From Vigna angularis (taxonomy: Eukaryota > Streptophyta > Magnoliopsida > Fabales > Fabaceae): DNA of 64,000 nt. The DNA lies in assembly GCF_016808095.1 (NCBI RefSeq), contig NC_068975.1:28447501-28511500 (forward strand), given 5' to 3'. This document shows, piece after piece, positions 48,841 to 60,400 of this stretch. Within the stretch, counting starts at the first letter, position 1. The number at the start of each line of letters is the position of its first letter. The notes under the pieces are model-generated. The model ran no database searches and was not told the origin of the DNA. It saw only the letters and a list, made by a program, of their open reading frames with translations. The position numbers were made by a program, and so were the translations under genes.

Positions 48841-49261
48841 TGTAACGCCCCGGCAACTCACAGGGACCATCGACTGCCCCCACAGATCACCACCAGGCTT
48901 TCCAGTGTGCTTTGTCCTCACTCGCACACTTTCCGGGAAAACTTCCCAGAAGGTCACCCATCCCAGAATTGCTCCAAGCTAAGCACGCTTAACCATGGAG
49001 TTCTTATGGGCTAGGCTACCGAAAAGCAAATGCATTTTGGTGATATGAGTAGTCAAATCAATTCCTTTAAGCTATCCTTCAACTGTATAGTCCCATACCT
49101 ATACAGTCTCCAAATCCCTCTCATTCCGGTGTATGTTCGATTCGTCCATGTACCCCTTCCACCCGAAGCTGCCAGGAGCCGCTCCTTGTCTGTGCCCCCC
49201 TGCACCATGCTTCTTGCACCGGCGTCACTCCCCGCCCTCGTCTCCGTGCCCGGGTGTCACA
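48841..49261 (-). repeat. Cassandra 5' LTR
   Basis: 421 bp; one extra C compared with the 3' copy, in the GCCCCCCTGC tract. Confidence 0.9.
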
Positions 49262-49748
49262 ATTTTCCTTCTACCCTTACATTCAAAAATCCTTTAAACT
49301 AAATCAAACAACAGAAAAACACAATGGCTCAGACAAGACAAAACCATGAAACCAGAACTTGGTGTGCATGTACCAGATAACGAACAGTTAACGAGAAGAA
49401 AACTTACCAGCTCAGAATCCGAAACCGATCGGTTCAGAATGAAGCTTAGGATGCCAGAAATGCTTCTACGGTGCCCGAATGGTGATCAGAGAAGAAAAAG
49501 GGTAAGATTTCTTAGAGAGAAGGGAGAACTTTTAGTTAGAAGGAGGAGAAAGTAAGAAGTTCAGAGTTTGGGGAAGAAGATGCATGCAGAGAGTGAGACG
49601 TGATTTTCTAAAAACTCAGTTTTGCTTAAAACAAACGTCCGCTCCTCTGCTGACATCTGCACTCCACTATCTGATTTCTGACTTCCTTCAGCTTGACACC
49701 TAACGTCCGTTCAGAGGAGTTTTTGGGTGCGTTTTAATGGTTCTGACA

Positions 49749-51500
49749 GAAAACTTATATATATGTATTACTGCAAACTTTCAAATATCTTGAATATTTT
49801 TATAATTAAATTATTAATCAAAAGTTATTAGATATCTTTTTGTGAGAATCTTTAATGTTTAAGGTATAATCATATATTATATATGAAATTTTTATTATTT
49901 TTAACATTTCATGTTTATATATGCCGGTTTAAAGATATATATAAGAAAATCTTACTAAATGAAGTTTTATTTTATCATTGAATTCATACTTATTCTTATA
50001 TTAATTTTTATTAAGCAAATATTCATTCAATGATCATATATTAATTTTTAAAATTGGTATCATTAAAATTAGCTTTCTTAACAAGTTGTAAAATGTAGAT
50101 TTAGATATATTTTGTCATACCAACACAGTATAAATGATCACATTGAACATATGAGATTAAGTTAAAACAAAAGTTAAAACATATTAATATAGTATTGAGC
50201 AAAGTTAATTAAGGTAATTAGTTAATTGAATCATGTTTATGTTCATCCAAGTCTATAAACATGATATAAATAATACAATATACAAGATAAATTAATTACA
50301 ATTAGGTTTCATTATGATATAGTATTTAATATTGTTTAACACATTCACTTAAATGTCAAAGTATCTTTAATAAACACACTTTCTTTTAGGATGAATACTT
50401 ACAACATTTTAACTTCAAGATATGAAATTGGAGTATGGAATAATGGTAAAATATGAAAAGATTTAGGTATAATATATTTAATTTTGTAGGAATAATAATA
50501 TGTCTTCTTTATAATGGTGAGATGAGTTCATCAAAGAGACGAAAAGGAAATGGAAGCTTGAATGACAACCGTATAGAAAAAGAAATAATATATTCATTTC
50601 CGACAACAACACTTTGTTTATTTGAATAGATTTAGAAGAGAATGATTGAATGGATTTGAAAAAATTTGAAAATAAACTTTTTATTGTTTATTTAAATAAA
50701 TTTGGAAATAAGTGAGATTGGATTTAAAAGTAAAATTGTGAACAAAAAGCTGAAATGTTGAATGACTTGTGTGACTAACTAAATATATTAGTTTATCACA
50801 TATATCACTTTGTTTCTCACTTCGATTGTCAAATAATAACTGGACAACACTTATACCCCTTTTGATACAAGTCCAGAAAAGATAAAGAAACCTTTCATTT
50901 CTAATTACGGAATTCACCATACATATACCCCACCTTGATCTAACCAAAAACTTGTCAATTTAATCATTTTCGAGATTTTCAATAATTATAAACCTCCAAA
51001 ATATATCAAAAGAAATTTTGCCTTTTCTTTTTATTTTTTAAATACAGAAAAGATTAATAAAAGTTCAATGATTACAACAACTCTTTTTTCCGTTTTCTAT
51101 CTTGAAACCACTGTTTTTTCCTATTTCCGTTTTGTTCTGTTAGACCAAGCAACTATTTTTTTTACTATATTCTGTTTTTTTTATTCACTTTATTTTTTGT
51201 TTAATTAAGTTTCAATTTTATTATAAACTAGCTTGAATATTTTCAATTGGAAAAAGTATATAAAAGTCTATATGGCTGTATATAAAAAGATGGACAGGAG
51301 GAAGGAGGAAACAAAGGAAAAAATAAAAATAAAAAATAATAATTATTTGATAAAATAAAAATGTAAGAAAAAATATAGTGAATCTCATTCAAATTAAAAA
51401 TGGTAGAATTGACTATGCTTATTCATTCTTAATTGATTAAATTATGGGCAATGTTTTTCTACCTTCCTATTTTGTTATCAGATACATTATTATTCTAAAA
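49749..51500. other. AT-rich intergenic DNA
   Basis: No gene, RNA or delimitable element seen. Confidence 0.5.
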
Positions 51501-51501
51501 T

Positions 51502-51516
51502 AACAACAACAACAAC

Positions 51517-51591
<75 letters not shown>
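51502..51591. repeat. (AAC)n/(AAT)n microsatellite
   Basis: About five AAC units followed by about 24 AAT units. Confidence 0.97.
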
Positions 51592-51592
<1 letters not shown>

Positions 51593-51624
51593 TTTAAAAT
51601 GAAGTGATATCAAAATCTAATTTT

Positions 51625-52035
51625 ATTATATATTTTCGTTTCTCATTACTAAAATAGCTTAATTCATTTGATTAGTTTGTTAATGGATAATGATAAGTTA
51701 ATAATTTTTTTTAATAACTTTTTTAACAACAAAAACATGTATCACTGCTTAAATTTATTTAAAAAAATAAATTAATCACAAATTATCACGTTGTAAAAAG
51801 GTTGTTAAAGATGTTAAAAAACCTTTTCCTTTCTTAATATATTCTTCTGTCCAGTAGATCAGTATCGTATCTAGAAATGTGGGGGGTTAGAAATGCTGGT
51901 GAATGTCACCCAAGAAAAAGAGAAGTTACTATTGACAGTTTCTAATATAAAACCAAACTCCACTTTAGATGAAGGAAAACTTTTACACACAAGATTCATT
52001 TCACCATTAACAATGGTATTTCACCGAAAAAGTTT
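51625..52035. repeat. dispersed duplication, copy B, with a MITE-like insertion
   Basis: Partner of 40490-40745. Relative to copy A it carries an extra ~165 bp at about 51658-51822, which starts near GGATAATGATAAGTTAATAA and has imperfect inverted ends (AACTTTTTTAACAAC against GTTGTTAAAGATGTT). This resembles the MITE at 37834. It lies just past the 3' end of the USP gene. Confidence 0.65.
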
Positions 52036-52371
52036 ATTACACTAATTATTACTATTTGACTATATTTTAATAAGAATAAAATGGTGAATTTTTATATTTC
52101 TAAAGAAAAAAAGAAAGGAAAGGATAATAAAGAATAATAGCAAATAAGTGCAAAAGAAAAATTCGTATTAAAACAATATCGTCTTATTGCTGGTACACCT
52201 CTGTCTTTATTTATTTATGTTTGGATGATGAAAATATTTGAAAAAGTCATTTCAGAAACAAGTTGAATGAATACACGCACAGCAGGTTCTTGAACAAAAC
52301 GAGGTAGAATAGTTTGATTATTATTCCTACATTAAATTAGAAAATTAATGAAGAAACTAATGGTTGTGGTC

Positions 52372-53350
52372 TTAACTCTTGACCACAGTGACAGGACAGG
52401 TGGCATTATTCACCACGTAGTTGCTGACGCTGCCCATTATGACCCTGGAAAAGGAAAATGAAAAAAAAAGAATGAAATTCGGATCATTCATTATATCAGA
52501 AGAAACGTAAAAAACCTCAGTATCTGCTATGCTGTGTTTTGGAGGAATGGGTTGAAATAGTAAGCACCTTTGGAGAGGTCCAAGGCCTCTGTTGCCGAGG
52601 GTAAGGTAGTCTAGAGGTACCTGATCAATCGCTTCACATAACTTCTCACGAGCATCTCCCCAATAGATCTTCATTATTACCATAATCTGCCATCCCAAAA
52701 TCTTTCAACTTACTCTTATGTAATGCTATGCACACAACTAACAAATATTTCTACTTGTCTTTCATAAAGAGTTAGAACAGAGCAAGACAAAAAATGGCAT
52801 GCTTATTTTTGTAATTTAAAAACTAAATTCAATATTTACAACCCTAGGAGAAAATTTACCAAAGCCATACATTTTTTTGCCTGGCAGCAGTTTGGACTAT
52901 ATCAATTACATTGGGGTCGGGGTTGAATTCATATTTCTTCATGACCGCAGGTTCAGAGAACTCAGACAGAGGTATCAGAGCTGCGTTTGCATCAATACAC
53001 ACACTAAATAAGCAAATTAAAATCTCATACACGCACCCGCTCCCCAATTAGGAACCACAAAACGACCACGAATCAATTTTTGTTCTACCTATATTTTTAC
53101 GAATTTTACGTAAATAATCTGTAACAGATAAAATCATTAGAATATTCGAATCAAGGGATTAGCGTTGCTAACGTGAACCAGTGGTTTCCCAGAGCTGCAT
53201 CTCGCCGTGCTCGTAATTGGAAGCGTGGCGAACCACGATAAGAACGAGGTGATCCCCTTCTTTTACCACGTTATCCACCGTCCATTGCAGTGCTTTGATG
53301 CTGCACGATGAGAAATCAACCGCCACGCCCACTCTCCTAGCGCTTGTCAT
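52372..53350 (-). CDS. universal stress protein A-like protein
   Basis: Four exons on the minus strand: 53350-53179, 52980-52871, 52686-52568 and 52444-52372, all with GT-AG introns. They join in frame to 157 aa, the normal length for a plant single-domain USP. The N-terminal strand is RRVGVAVDFSSCSIKALQW, with the usual Val-Asp after the first strand. The ATP-binding signature G-x2-G-x9-G-S is intact: GNRG at 125-128, then Gly138-Ser139 in VIMGSVSNYVV. The C-terminus NNATCPVTVVKS is typical. Such proteins are small cytosolic nucleotide-binding factors linked to abiotic stress; the precise role is unknown. A CACTA transposon lies 494 bp upstream of the start codon. Confidence 0.93.
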
Positions 53351-53844
53351 TTTCTCTCTCTCACTACAACAACCAACGATGTGGTCTCTTAGTAATGTTT
53401 TTTACTTGTGTTTGTGTCCATGGGAATTAGAATTCTATTTTGGTTTGTTGTTTTGGTCTGTGAAGGGTTGACACTGAAAAAGCGCAATTTGTGAGGCTGC
53501 TACTGGAAGAGCGGCAATTGAGTTCTGCGTTAGTGGCTCACACTGTTCCACACATTTATTGCCTTTTCGAATTTGAGGTTCGATAATTCTCACTCACACA
53601 CTAGGATCAGATCCAAACCGAGACATCAATAATTTCTTTTTGGTTTGTATTATACTAGTAAGTGAATATGGCAATACGAAAAGTCATTCCCAGAGGTCTA
53701 TTAATATTAAAATGGGTTGGGTTTTTGTTTAAACTTCAAGAAAATTATGCAACTCTTTGATGTTTAATTTCTTAATAAGAAAAAATTATTTTAATGTTGT
53801 TAACTAGTTTTAAATTTGTGTCTACATTTAGGTTGATGTTGGTA
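53351..53844. other. USP promoter region up to the CACTA insertion
   Basis: 494 bp between the USP start codon and the transposon. The target duplication GTA is at 53842-53844. Any USP control elements farther upstream are now beyond 61.98 kb. Confidence 0.6.
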
Positions 53845-53859
53845 CACTAGTGCAGCGAG

Positions 53860-54215
53860 GGGCTTTTACCGCGGTTGATTTTCACTATACGTCGTGGTTC
53901 ATGAACCGCGGCATATTCAGCCGCGATAGTAAGTCAGACACTTTATGCCGCGGTTCTAACCGCGGTATATAGGCTGAGGAATATGCCGCGGTTGTCTAGG
54001 GAACCGCTGCCTAAATTCATTTTTTTTAAAAAAAAAATTAAAAAAAAAATTAAAAAATGCACTATATGCCGCGGTTCAACCGCGACATATAGGCCGACGA
54101 GTATGTCGCGGTTAGTGTCAAAACCGCGGCCATATGTCTCGTTTTTAAAAAAAAAAAAGAAGCACTATATGCCGCGGTTGTGGTTAGAACCGCGGCATAT
54201 TCCCCTGCAGTTTTT
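53860..54215. repeat. left subterminal repeats of the CACTA element
   Basis: About 12 copies of TATGCCGCGGTT or its complement AACCGCGGCATA, several as head-to-head pairs (for example near 53943-53971, 53985-54008 and 54168-54201). In En/Spm the second protein (TNPA) binds subterminal motifs; these are the counterpart candidates. Confidence 0.85.
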
Positions 54216-54222
54216 TAAAATA

Positions 54223-54267
54223 GCAGGTCTGTTTTTGTGATATCCACTACCACAAAAACAGACCTGC
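54223..54267. other. perfect 17-bp inverted repeat near the 3' end of the second CACTA gene
   Basis: GCAGGTCTGTTTTTGTG (54223-54239) pairs exactly with 54251-54267 across an 11-bp loop. It sits about 100 bp beyond the stop codon of the gene at 54364, where a 3'-end or transcript-terminating structure would be expected. Confidence 0.7.
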
Positions 54268-54363
54268 ATATAAAAACATTTACAGAAATTCAATTTCAAC
54301 ATAAAATAAAGTAGAGAGTCTAAGAAAATTCTATCTAATCAAATGCATTGTTTAAATCTAAAT

Positions 54364-57316
54364 CTAAGAGCTATTGTATAATCTAACTATATACTTCGCA
54401 GCAGCGTTCCTAATGAATAGTAGTGACTTCTCAGGAACTGGTGTAGTAGTCTTGAATCTCTGCAAAAGACAATTCATTTTAATTAGTGTATATGAATTCA
54501 ACATTTGTTAAAAAATCAAAATTTGTTAAAGTTAAATATTACCGTTTCCCAGCTTCTTGTGATGTGAGAACGAACAATATGGGTCATCCAATACATTACA
54601 TAGTATCCACACTCATATGACCCATTTTGTCTGTTACACTACAATATATCATCACAGTTGATAATAGTTAGTGAATAACATTTGTTATAAAACAATTATA
54701 ACAAAGTATGACTTTAGCATATGTCAAACCTTGAGAGAAATCCAAGCAATCTTTCTACTCTTAACAATTGATCTCCCGTCCATCATCATACTTGCTGGAA
54801 TAGAACTGTATATAAAAAAATGTTTTAGCATTCAGTTATATAACAAAGAAAGTCCAAACATTGAGGTTCTTACCAATCAATTGCTTGTCTGAGTTGTGTG
54901 GGAGGAGGCCTGTGCAATGAGCAGAACCACAAAGCATAGTTGTCTTGCACAGACATAACAAGAAGTTGCCAATGGCGCCTGAAATTCATAATAACGTAAC
55001 TATTAAATATTAAAATCACATATGGAACATTATTATGTTAACAAAGTTCACTTACCCGGATATATAAGGCAAAAAGTATATTTTCTTGCCCCTTCGAAAA
55101 CTGCTTATCATTCTCGTGTTGATATGATCAAAATCATTTGATTCATGAATGTCTTGGGGATCAATGAATCCATAATCATCAGAACGCCCCAACTTATTAG
55201 TGACCCCAGACATATACCTGAAATCAAATATTAACTTTGATATAAGGATACTTGATATATAAATCAATTTTATATATAAATAATTGGTCATAGACTTACA
55301 TCGTCCATAGTTGAATAATTGAAATATTCAACTCTTGTGTTCCCGACGCAAGCTCACGGACATCTTGGCTATTAAGGTATATTGGGACCTCAGAGCCATG
55401 CCCAAATACATTAGCATCATACTGAACCTCCAAAGGCTTATCATCAAGGATGTCAGCAAGTAGATGCAATGAAGAAAGAGGGTCATCCTCAGATAGAGGA
55501 ATCTTCTGTTGTTCCTGCGTCTGTTGTTACATGAAAAGATAAGATAAGTTTTGACATCAAAAACCTTTAAAATTGAGAAGTGTAAAGAAGAATTTCATAC
55601 CGAGGGGTCAGAAACTGGTTTAACCAAAAATTTAGGCCAAGTGATAAACGACTTATATGCTTGTTCCACAGTGAAAATCTCTTCCGTGGACAGTGGAACC
55701 GAGGCATCTGGCATGATCATTTCATCCACTGATACCTTCACCTCATCCTCTAATAGTTGCATACCATGACATACAGTCGCTGACCTAAACTCTGTTCCAC
55801 GAGCTACCAGCACCATCTCATCTTCTTCTAAAATGTATAGCAGACATGGACTACCATCGTCCATGTCATCCTCTGGGATGGCTGATGCGGAACAACTTCC
55901 TTTGCCGCTTCTCCCTGTCAGAGTAAATGTTAGATTATACAAGAGATAGAAATAATTGCACATAAATGTTTATTAAGTTTACCTGTGGGAGGGGGAGAGA
56001 CCACATGTTCCTCTATAGGAGACTGCATCGGGCGCATGCTCTGAAACTGCTCCTGGTAGAGCATCTGGAATTCAGCCCTCACCTCGGCCCTGATCTCCTG
56101 CATAAGGTCTTGTCGGACCTTTTTTGTGATCTCTTCTGTCATCCTTTGTGTATCGCTGTACGAATATGAAGGCTGACGAGAAGAGCTCCCAAAATAATCC
56201 GTAATGCCTACTCCAGGACCTGCATCACGTACACGTCCAGGGTGCTCAGGTCGTCCAATTGCAGCAGCAAGAATATCCTGGCGACCCTCTGGAGTGAATT
56301 GGCCTTGGGAGCTCTGCTCAACCAAGGCGTCCTGTAACATTACAAAACACCATTATTCTTTAAATAGTTTAATGTAGTATGTATAATGACAATATTCATT
56401 ATTTTAGGAACAGTGATAACTTACAATTTTTTCAGAAATCTCTCGTGCAGTGTCGGAAGAGTAGGTGCCCGATGGTCGCATACGGGCCAACTTCCATTTC
56501 TCATGTCTAGACGGTGGAGAAGGAGGCTGAGGAGGGCTACCACTCTGAGATGGTGGTATAGCATCTGCCTTTTGCTTGAGGATTTTCTCCTCAAGCTTCC
56601 TATACCCACCACGAGATAATAGGTGGGGGTTTTTGTTCTTAGCACTTGTTCCTTGTGCTTTGCTTCTAATTGCCTGTCACATACACATTAATTAATGAGT
56701 TCATATGATATATATTTGTTAATGAGGAATTGAATAATATGAACTACACTAACCTGCCATTCCTCTGACATCCGACTCTCTTTAAAAACCCGCCAAGTCT
56801 CCTCATCAATGGACTTATATGCATTACATGGAGTTTTATGTTTAAGGTGTCCAAAGATGTACCTTGATGTCAACTTGCTTTTAAAGTTTCTGAAATTTTC
56901 TGCAACAGTTGACAAACACTTATTTCTAAGTGTTGGGACATTTGGAATGTCAAATGTCATCTGAAAAAAACATAATAAAGTTGTATTAGTACAAAATTAT
57001 CAATATAAACAAATTATAATTCAAATGCTATTAACTAACTTACCAATATATCTTGCCAAATAATGTTCCGATCACCCTCGGACACATGATCAAAAGATGG
57101 AATGAGAATGCTAATCTTATTACGTGCCACTACTCCAAGGTATGATCGGAAGTCATCTGCATGGGGGCCAGTTGCCACACCCGTGGTGACATTCACATTC
57201 ACCGGAGTTCTTTCACCACTATTTTTCCTGATTAATAGTTGTTTCATCCTAGTGGGTCCTCTAGTGGATCTGGGTGGGGGAGCCTCATCCCCTGAAGAAT
57301 GTGGATGATCAACCAT
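54364..57316 (-). CDS. CACTA second protein: transposase_24-like region plus Ulp1-like C-terminus
   Basis: I can join 11 exons, all GT-AG and in frame, into 715 aa: 57316-57044, 56960-56754, 56673-56425, 56331-55983, 55914-55601, 55520-55300, 55217-55056, 54978-54874, 54805-54730, 54638-54543 and 54459-54364. The N-terminus is basic and proline-rich. Exons 1-3 resemble the plant Ptta/En-Spm 'transposase_24' region (YRKLEEKILKQKADAIPPS; LARMRPSGTYSS). Exon 4 has a coiled-coil-like KKVRQDLMQEIRAEVRAEFQ. The last four exons resemble a C48/Ulp1 fold: His594 (GRHWQLLV), Gln656 and Cys662 (QNGSYECGYYVMYW), but Cys611 (WFCSLH) stands where the catalytic Asp is expected. It is likely the DNA-binding partner of TNP2. 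The true 5' end is uncertain, since AG lies just before the ATG-bearing exon. Confidence 0.8.
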
Positions 57317-57437
57317 ATATCTGTCAAAATAAATAACAACATTAAATTTTCTTTCAAGACTTATGTAATATCATATAAATTAACAAAACATGTAATAGTA
57401 CAGAAATTGAAAATTCATACATAAAGATATGGATTCA

Positions 57438-60400
57438 TCATATGTATATTCCCTCATCATGATCTGACCGAATTGCATGTACATCATCGTCAACTACAGA
57501 TTGGTCATCCAACTTTGTTGTAGTTTGAAATGAATGGTTGTCAGTAATATCAATATTAATTAGATTGTCTTCGTTAACTTCAATTTGTTTTTTGCCTTGA
57601 AGAGCAACATACCAATGGTCAGACGAAGGATCTTTGACATAAAAAACTTGAGATGGTTGATGTACCATGATAAACGGTTCGTCTCGATAACCCACCTTGC
57701 GAAAATCAACCAGTGTCATACCCGAGTCATCTATTTTCACACCACTCTTATTGTCAAACCACTTACACTTGAACAATGGAACGGAAAACTTGGTGTAATC
57801 AACCTCCCATATCTCTTCTATTATACCATAATATCTCATTGATCCAAGTACAGGAGATTGATCTTTTGATGTGGAAAATTGAAGTGACTCAGCTTCTAAA
57901 CTGACTCCACTATTTTGTACTGTGCTTTTATCATCCAAAGTCTTCGTATAGAATGTGCAATTATTGACTTCATAACCTGTACAACACACGACATCAAACT
58001 TCAAACCATTTGCAAGCCACAATAAAGTTTCAGAAGAATGTGGCTCTTTGTCAATTTCAGATTTGAACCAAGACATAAATGTTTTGTTATGCTCCATCAA
58101 TTGCCATTTCTCTGATTGTCTTGGATTTTTATTCTTAACAATGGCTTTGTGTGCTTCCAAAAAAGGGATCACCTCATCTGTGTTGTTCAATATATAAAGA
58201 TGCGCTTGCAACAATTCTTCGCGATCTTTTGTCACCACATTGACACCTCGGATGCTTTTACTTGTAGAAAATTTATTCAACCATGCTGTGCGAGGAACTC
58301 CTATTGGATTCGTTGATGTCATGTAATCTGAACAAAACTCGATACTTTCTTCAGCAATATACCTTTCAATCATCGAACCTTCAGGATGATATGGATTTTT
58401 AACGTACCCTTTCAAAATCTTCATATAACGCTCAATAGGATACATCCATCTTAAGTATACCGGTCCGCACAACTTGATTTCTCTAACCAAATGAACAAGT
58501 AAATGTACCATGATGTCAAAAAAAGATGGAGGGAAAAACATCTCTAGTTGACACAAGATGATAACAATCTCGCCTTGAAGTTCATCTAACTTTGTAGGAT
58601 CGATGGCTTTACTACATATTGACGAGAAAAATGAACACAACCTGTTTATGGTGTGCCTAACATTTTTGGGCAAAATTCCACGAATAGCCACCGGTAACAA
58701 CTGTTGCATTAAGACGTGACAATCGTGAGACTTCATGCCAACAAGCTTTAAGTCCTGCATTGACACTAAACTCTTCATATTTGAAGAGTATCCTTGTGGT
58801 ACTTTGATATTCTTTAAACATACACAAAAACTTATCTTCTCTTGTCTAGACATTGTGTAACATGCAGGGGGCAAATAAGTACGTTTACCAATCTCCTTCG
58901 GTGCCAACTCTTCTCGGATATTCATGTCAACCAAATCCAAACGAGCATTCACTCCATCTTTTGTCTTTCCCTGAATGTTGAGTAATGTACCAATCAAGCT
59001 ATCACACACATTCTTTTCTACATGCATCACATCTATGCAATGTCGAACATCTAACTTTGACCAATATGGAAGATCAAAGAATATTGATTTCTTCTTCCAA
59101 GGGGTCGTTACAGATGACTTCTTCGATGTTTTCCCAAATACATGATGTATTTTATTAACTTTTTGAAGAACTTCAAGGCCAGTAAGTGGATTTGGTGCTT
59201 CGTCCCTCTCTTGATCTCCATTGAATGCTTTTTTTAACCTTCGATATGGATGATTACGTTTTAGAAATCTCCGATGACGCAGATACACCGTCTTTCTTCC
59301 ATGTTTCAATTGATGAGCTGCAGTGTTTTCTTCACATATAGGACACGCTTTATGACCCTTGACACTGTATCCTGACAAATTACCATAAGCAGGAAAGTCA
59401 TTAATGGTGCAAAATAACATTGCACGCATCATAAAAGTCTCTGAAGCGAATGCATCAAATATTTCAACCCCGTCAACCCACAAAACCTTCAAGTCTTCAA
59501 CTAGTGGGCTTAGATAAACATCTATGTCATTTCCAGGCTGCTTTGGACCAGATATCATCATAGACAACATCATGTACTTCCTCTTCATGCACAATGCAGG
59601 AGATAAGTTGTAAATTATCAATAGAACTGGCCAACAACTGTGATTGGTACTCAGATTACCAAATGGGTTCATTCCATCAGTGGCTAAAGCAAGCCTAAGA
59701 TTTCTACACTCTTTACCAAATTCGGGGAATTGTCGATCAATATTTTTCCATTGCTTTGAATCAGCTGGATGACGAAGCAGCCCGTCAATTTTTCTTTCAT
59801 CTGCATGCCATCTAAGATTTTTAGCATCTTTGGGATTCGCAAACAAACGCTTAAGTCTGGGCACTATTGGAAGGTACCAAACTACTTTCAAAGCAGATCC
59901 ATTTTTTTCTATCTGACCATTATCTTCACTATTGTTTTTTGACTTGTATCGTGATAAGCCACATTTTGGACACTCTGTCAAAAATTCAAACTCTTTCCTA
60001 TACAAAATGCAGTCATTGGGACAAGCATGTATCCTTTTATACTCCATACCCATTGGACAAAGAATTTTCTTCGCATCATAATTACGAGTGGGTAGTGTAT
60101 TTCCATCTGGCAACATTTCATTCAACAACGTCAACAGTTCTGTAAAACTCTTATCAGTCCATCCATTGCTCGCCTTCAAATTCATGAGCCTTAACACCGC
60201 TGACAAACGTGTGAACTTAGTTGAACCAACATACAAAGGTGTTTCTGCATCAGTCGACATCGTCTCATACACATGAGCTTTGGCAAAATTTTCTGCTCCA
60301 ACATCGCAGATCATGTCCTCCAATTTGTCTTCATCCGGTCGATCTTCTTCCATGGTGGAATCAGTAACATTTACACTTTGAGAGTCAGTGGGAAAATCCA

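Larger units (their letters stand above)
48349..49261 (-). mobile_element. complete Cassandra TRIM retrotransposon, 913 bp
   Basis: Two LTRs (48349-48768 and 48841-49261) flank a 72-bp interior with a tRNA-Met PBS. The 5-bp duplication ATTTT occurs at 48344-48348 and 49262-49266. LTR ends are TG...CA, and on the minus strand they begin TGTGACAYCCGGGCACGG. Each LTR carries a 5S-rRNA-like domain, the hallmark of Cassandra. No protein is encoded; TRIMs use enzymes supplied by other retroelements. By eye the LTRs differ at three substitutions and one single-base indel in ~420 bp, so the insertion is recent. Confidence 0.93.
46925..49748. repeat. old LTR-like repeat interrupted by Cassandra
   Basis: Outside the Cassandra insertion (48349-49261) this is a ~1.9-kb block, GC-richer than its flanks. 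It begins TATAACATCCCAAAAATAC and ends GGTTCTGACA, the style of a TG(T)AACATCCC...TGACA retroelement LTR with a mutated first dinucleotide. It contains repeated GACCGAACGG words at 47010-47200 and AACGAACGCTCG-like words. Flanks AAAAA and GAAAA are only an imperfect duplication, so the solo-LTR reading is tentative. Confidence 0.4.

Noticed and set aside
46925..49748. A confident solo-LTR call for the block around Cassandra
   Set aside because: Flanking duplication is imperfect (AAAAA/GAAAA) and the first dinucleotide is not TG, so it is listed only as LTR-like.
57420..57460. Possible extra first exon (ATGATGAATCC...) for the second CACTA gene, between the two genes
   Set aside because: Joining it to the acceptor before 57316 gives a stop almost at once, so the start was left at 57316.
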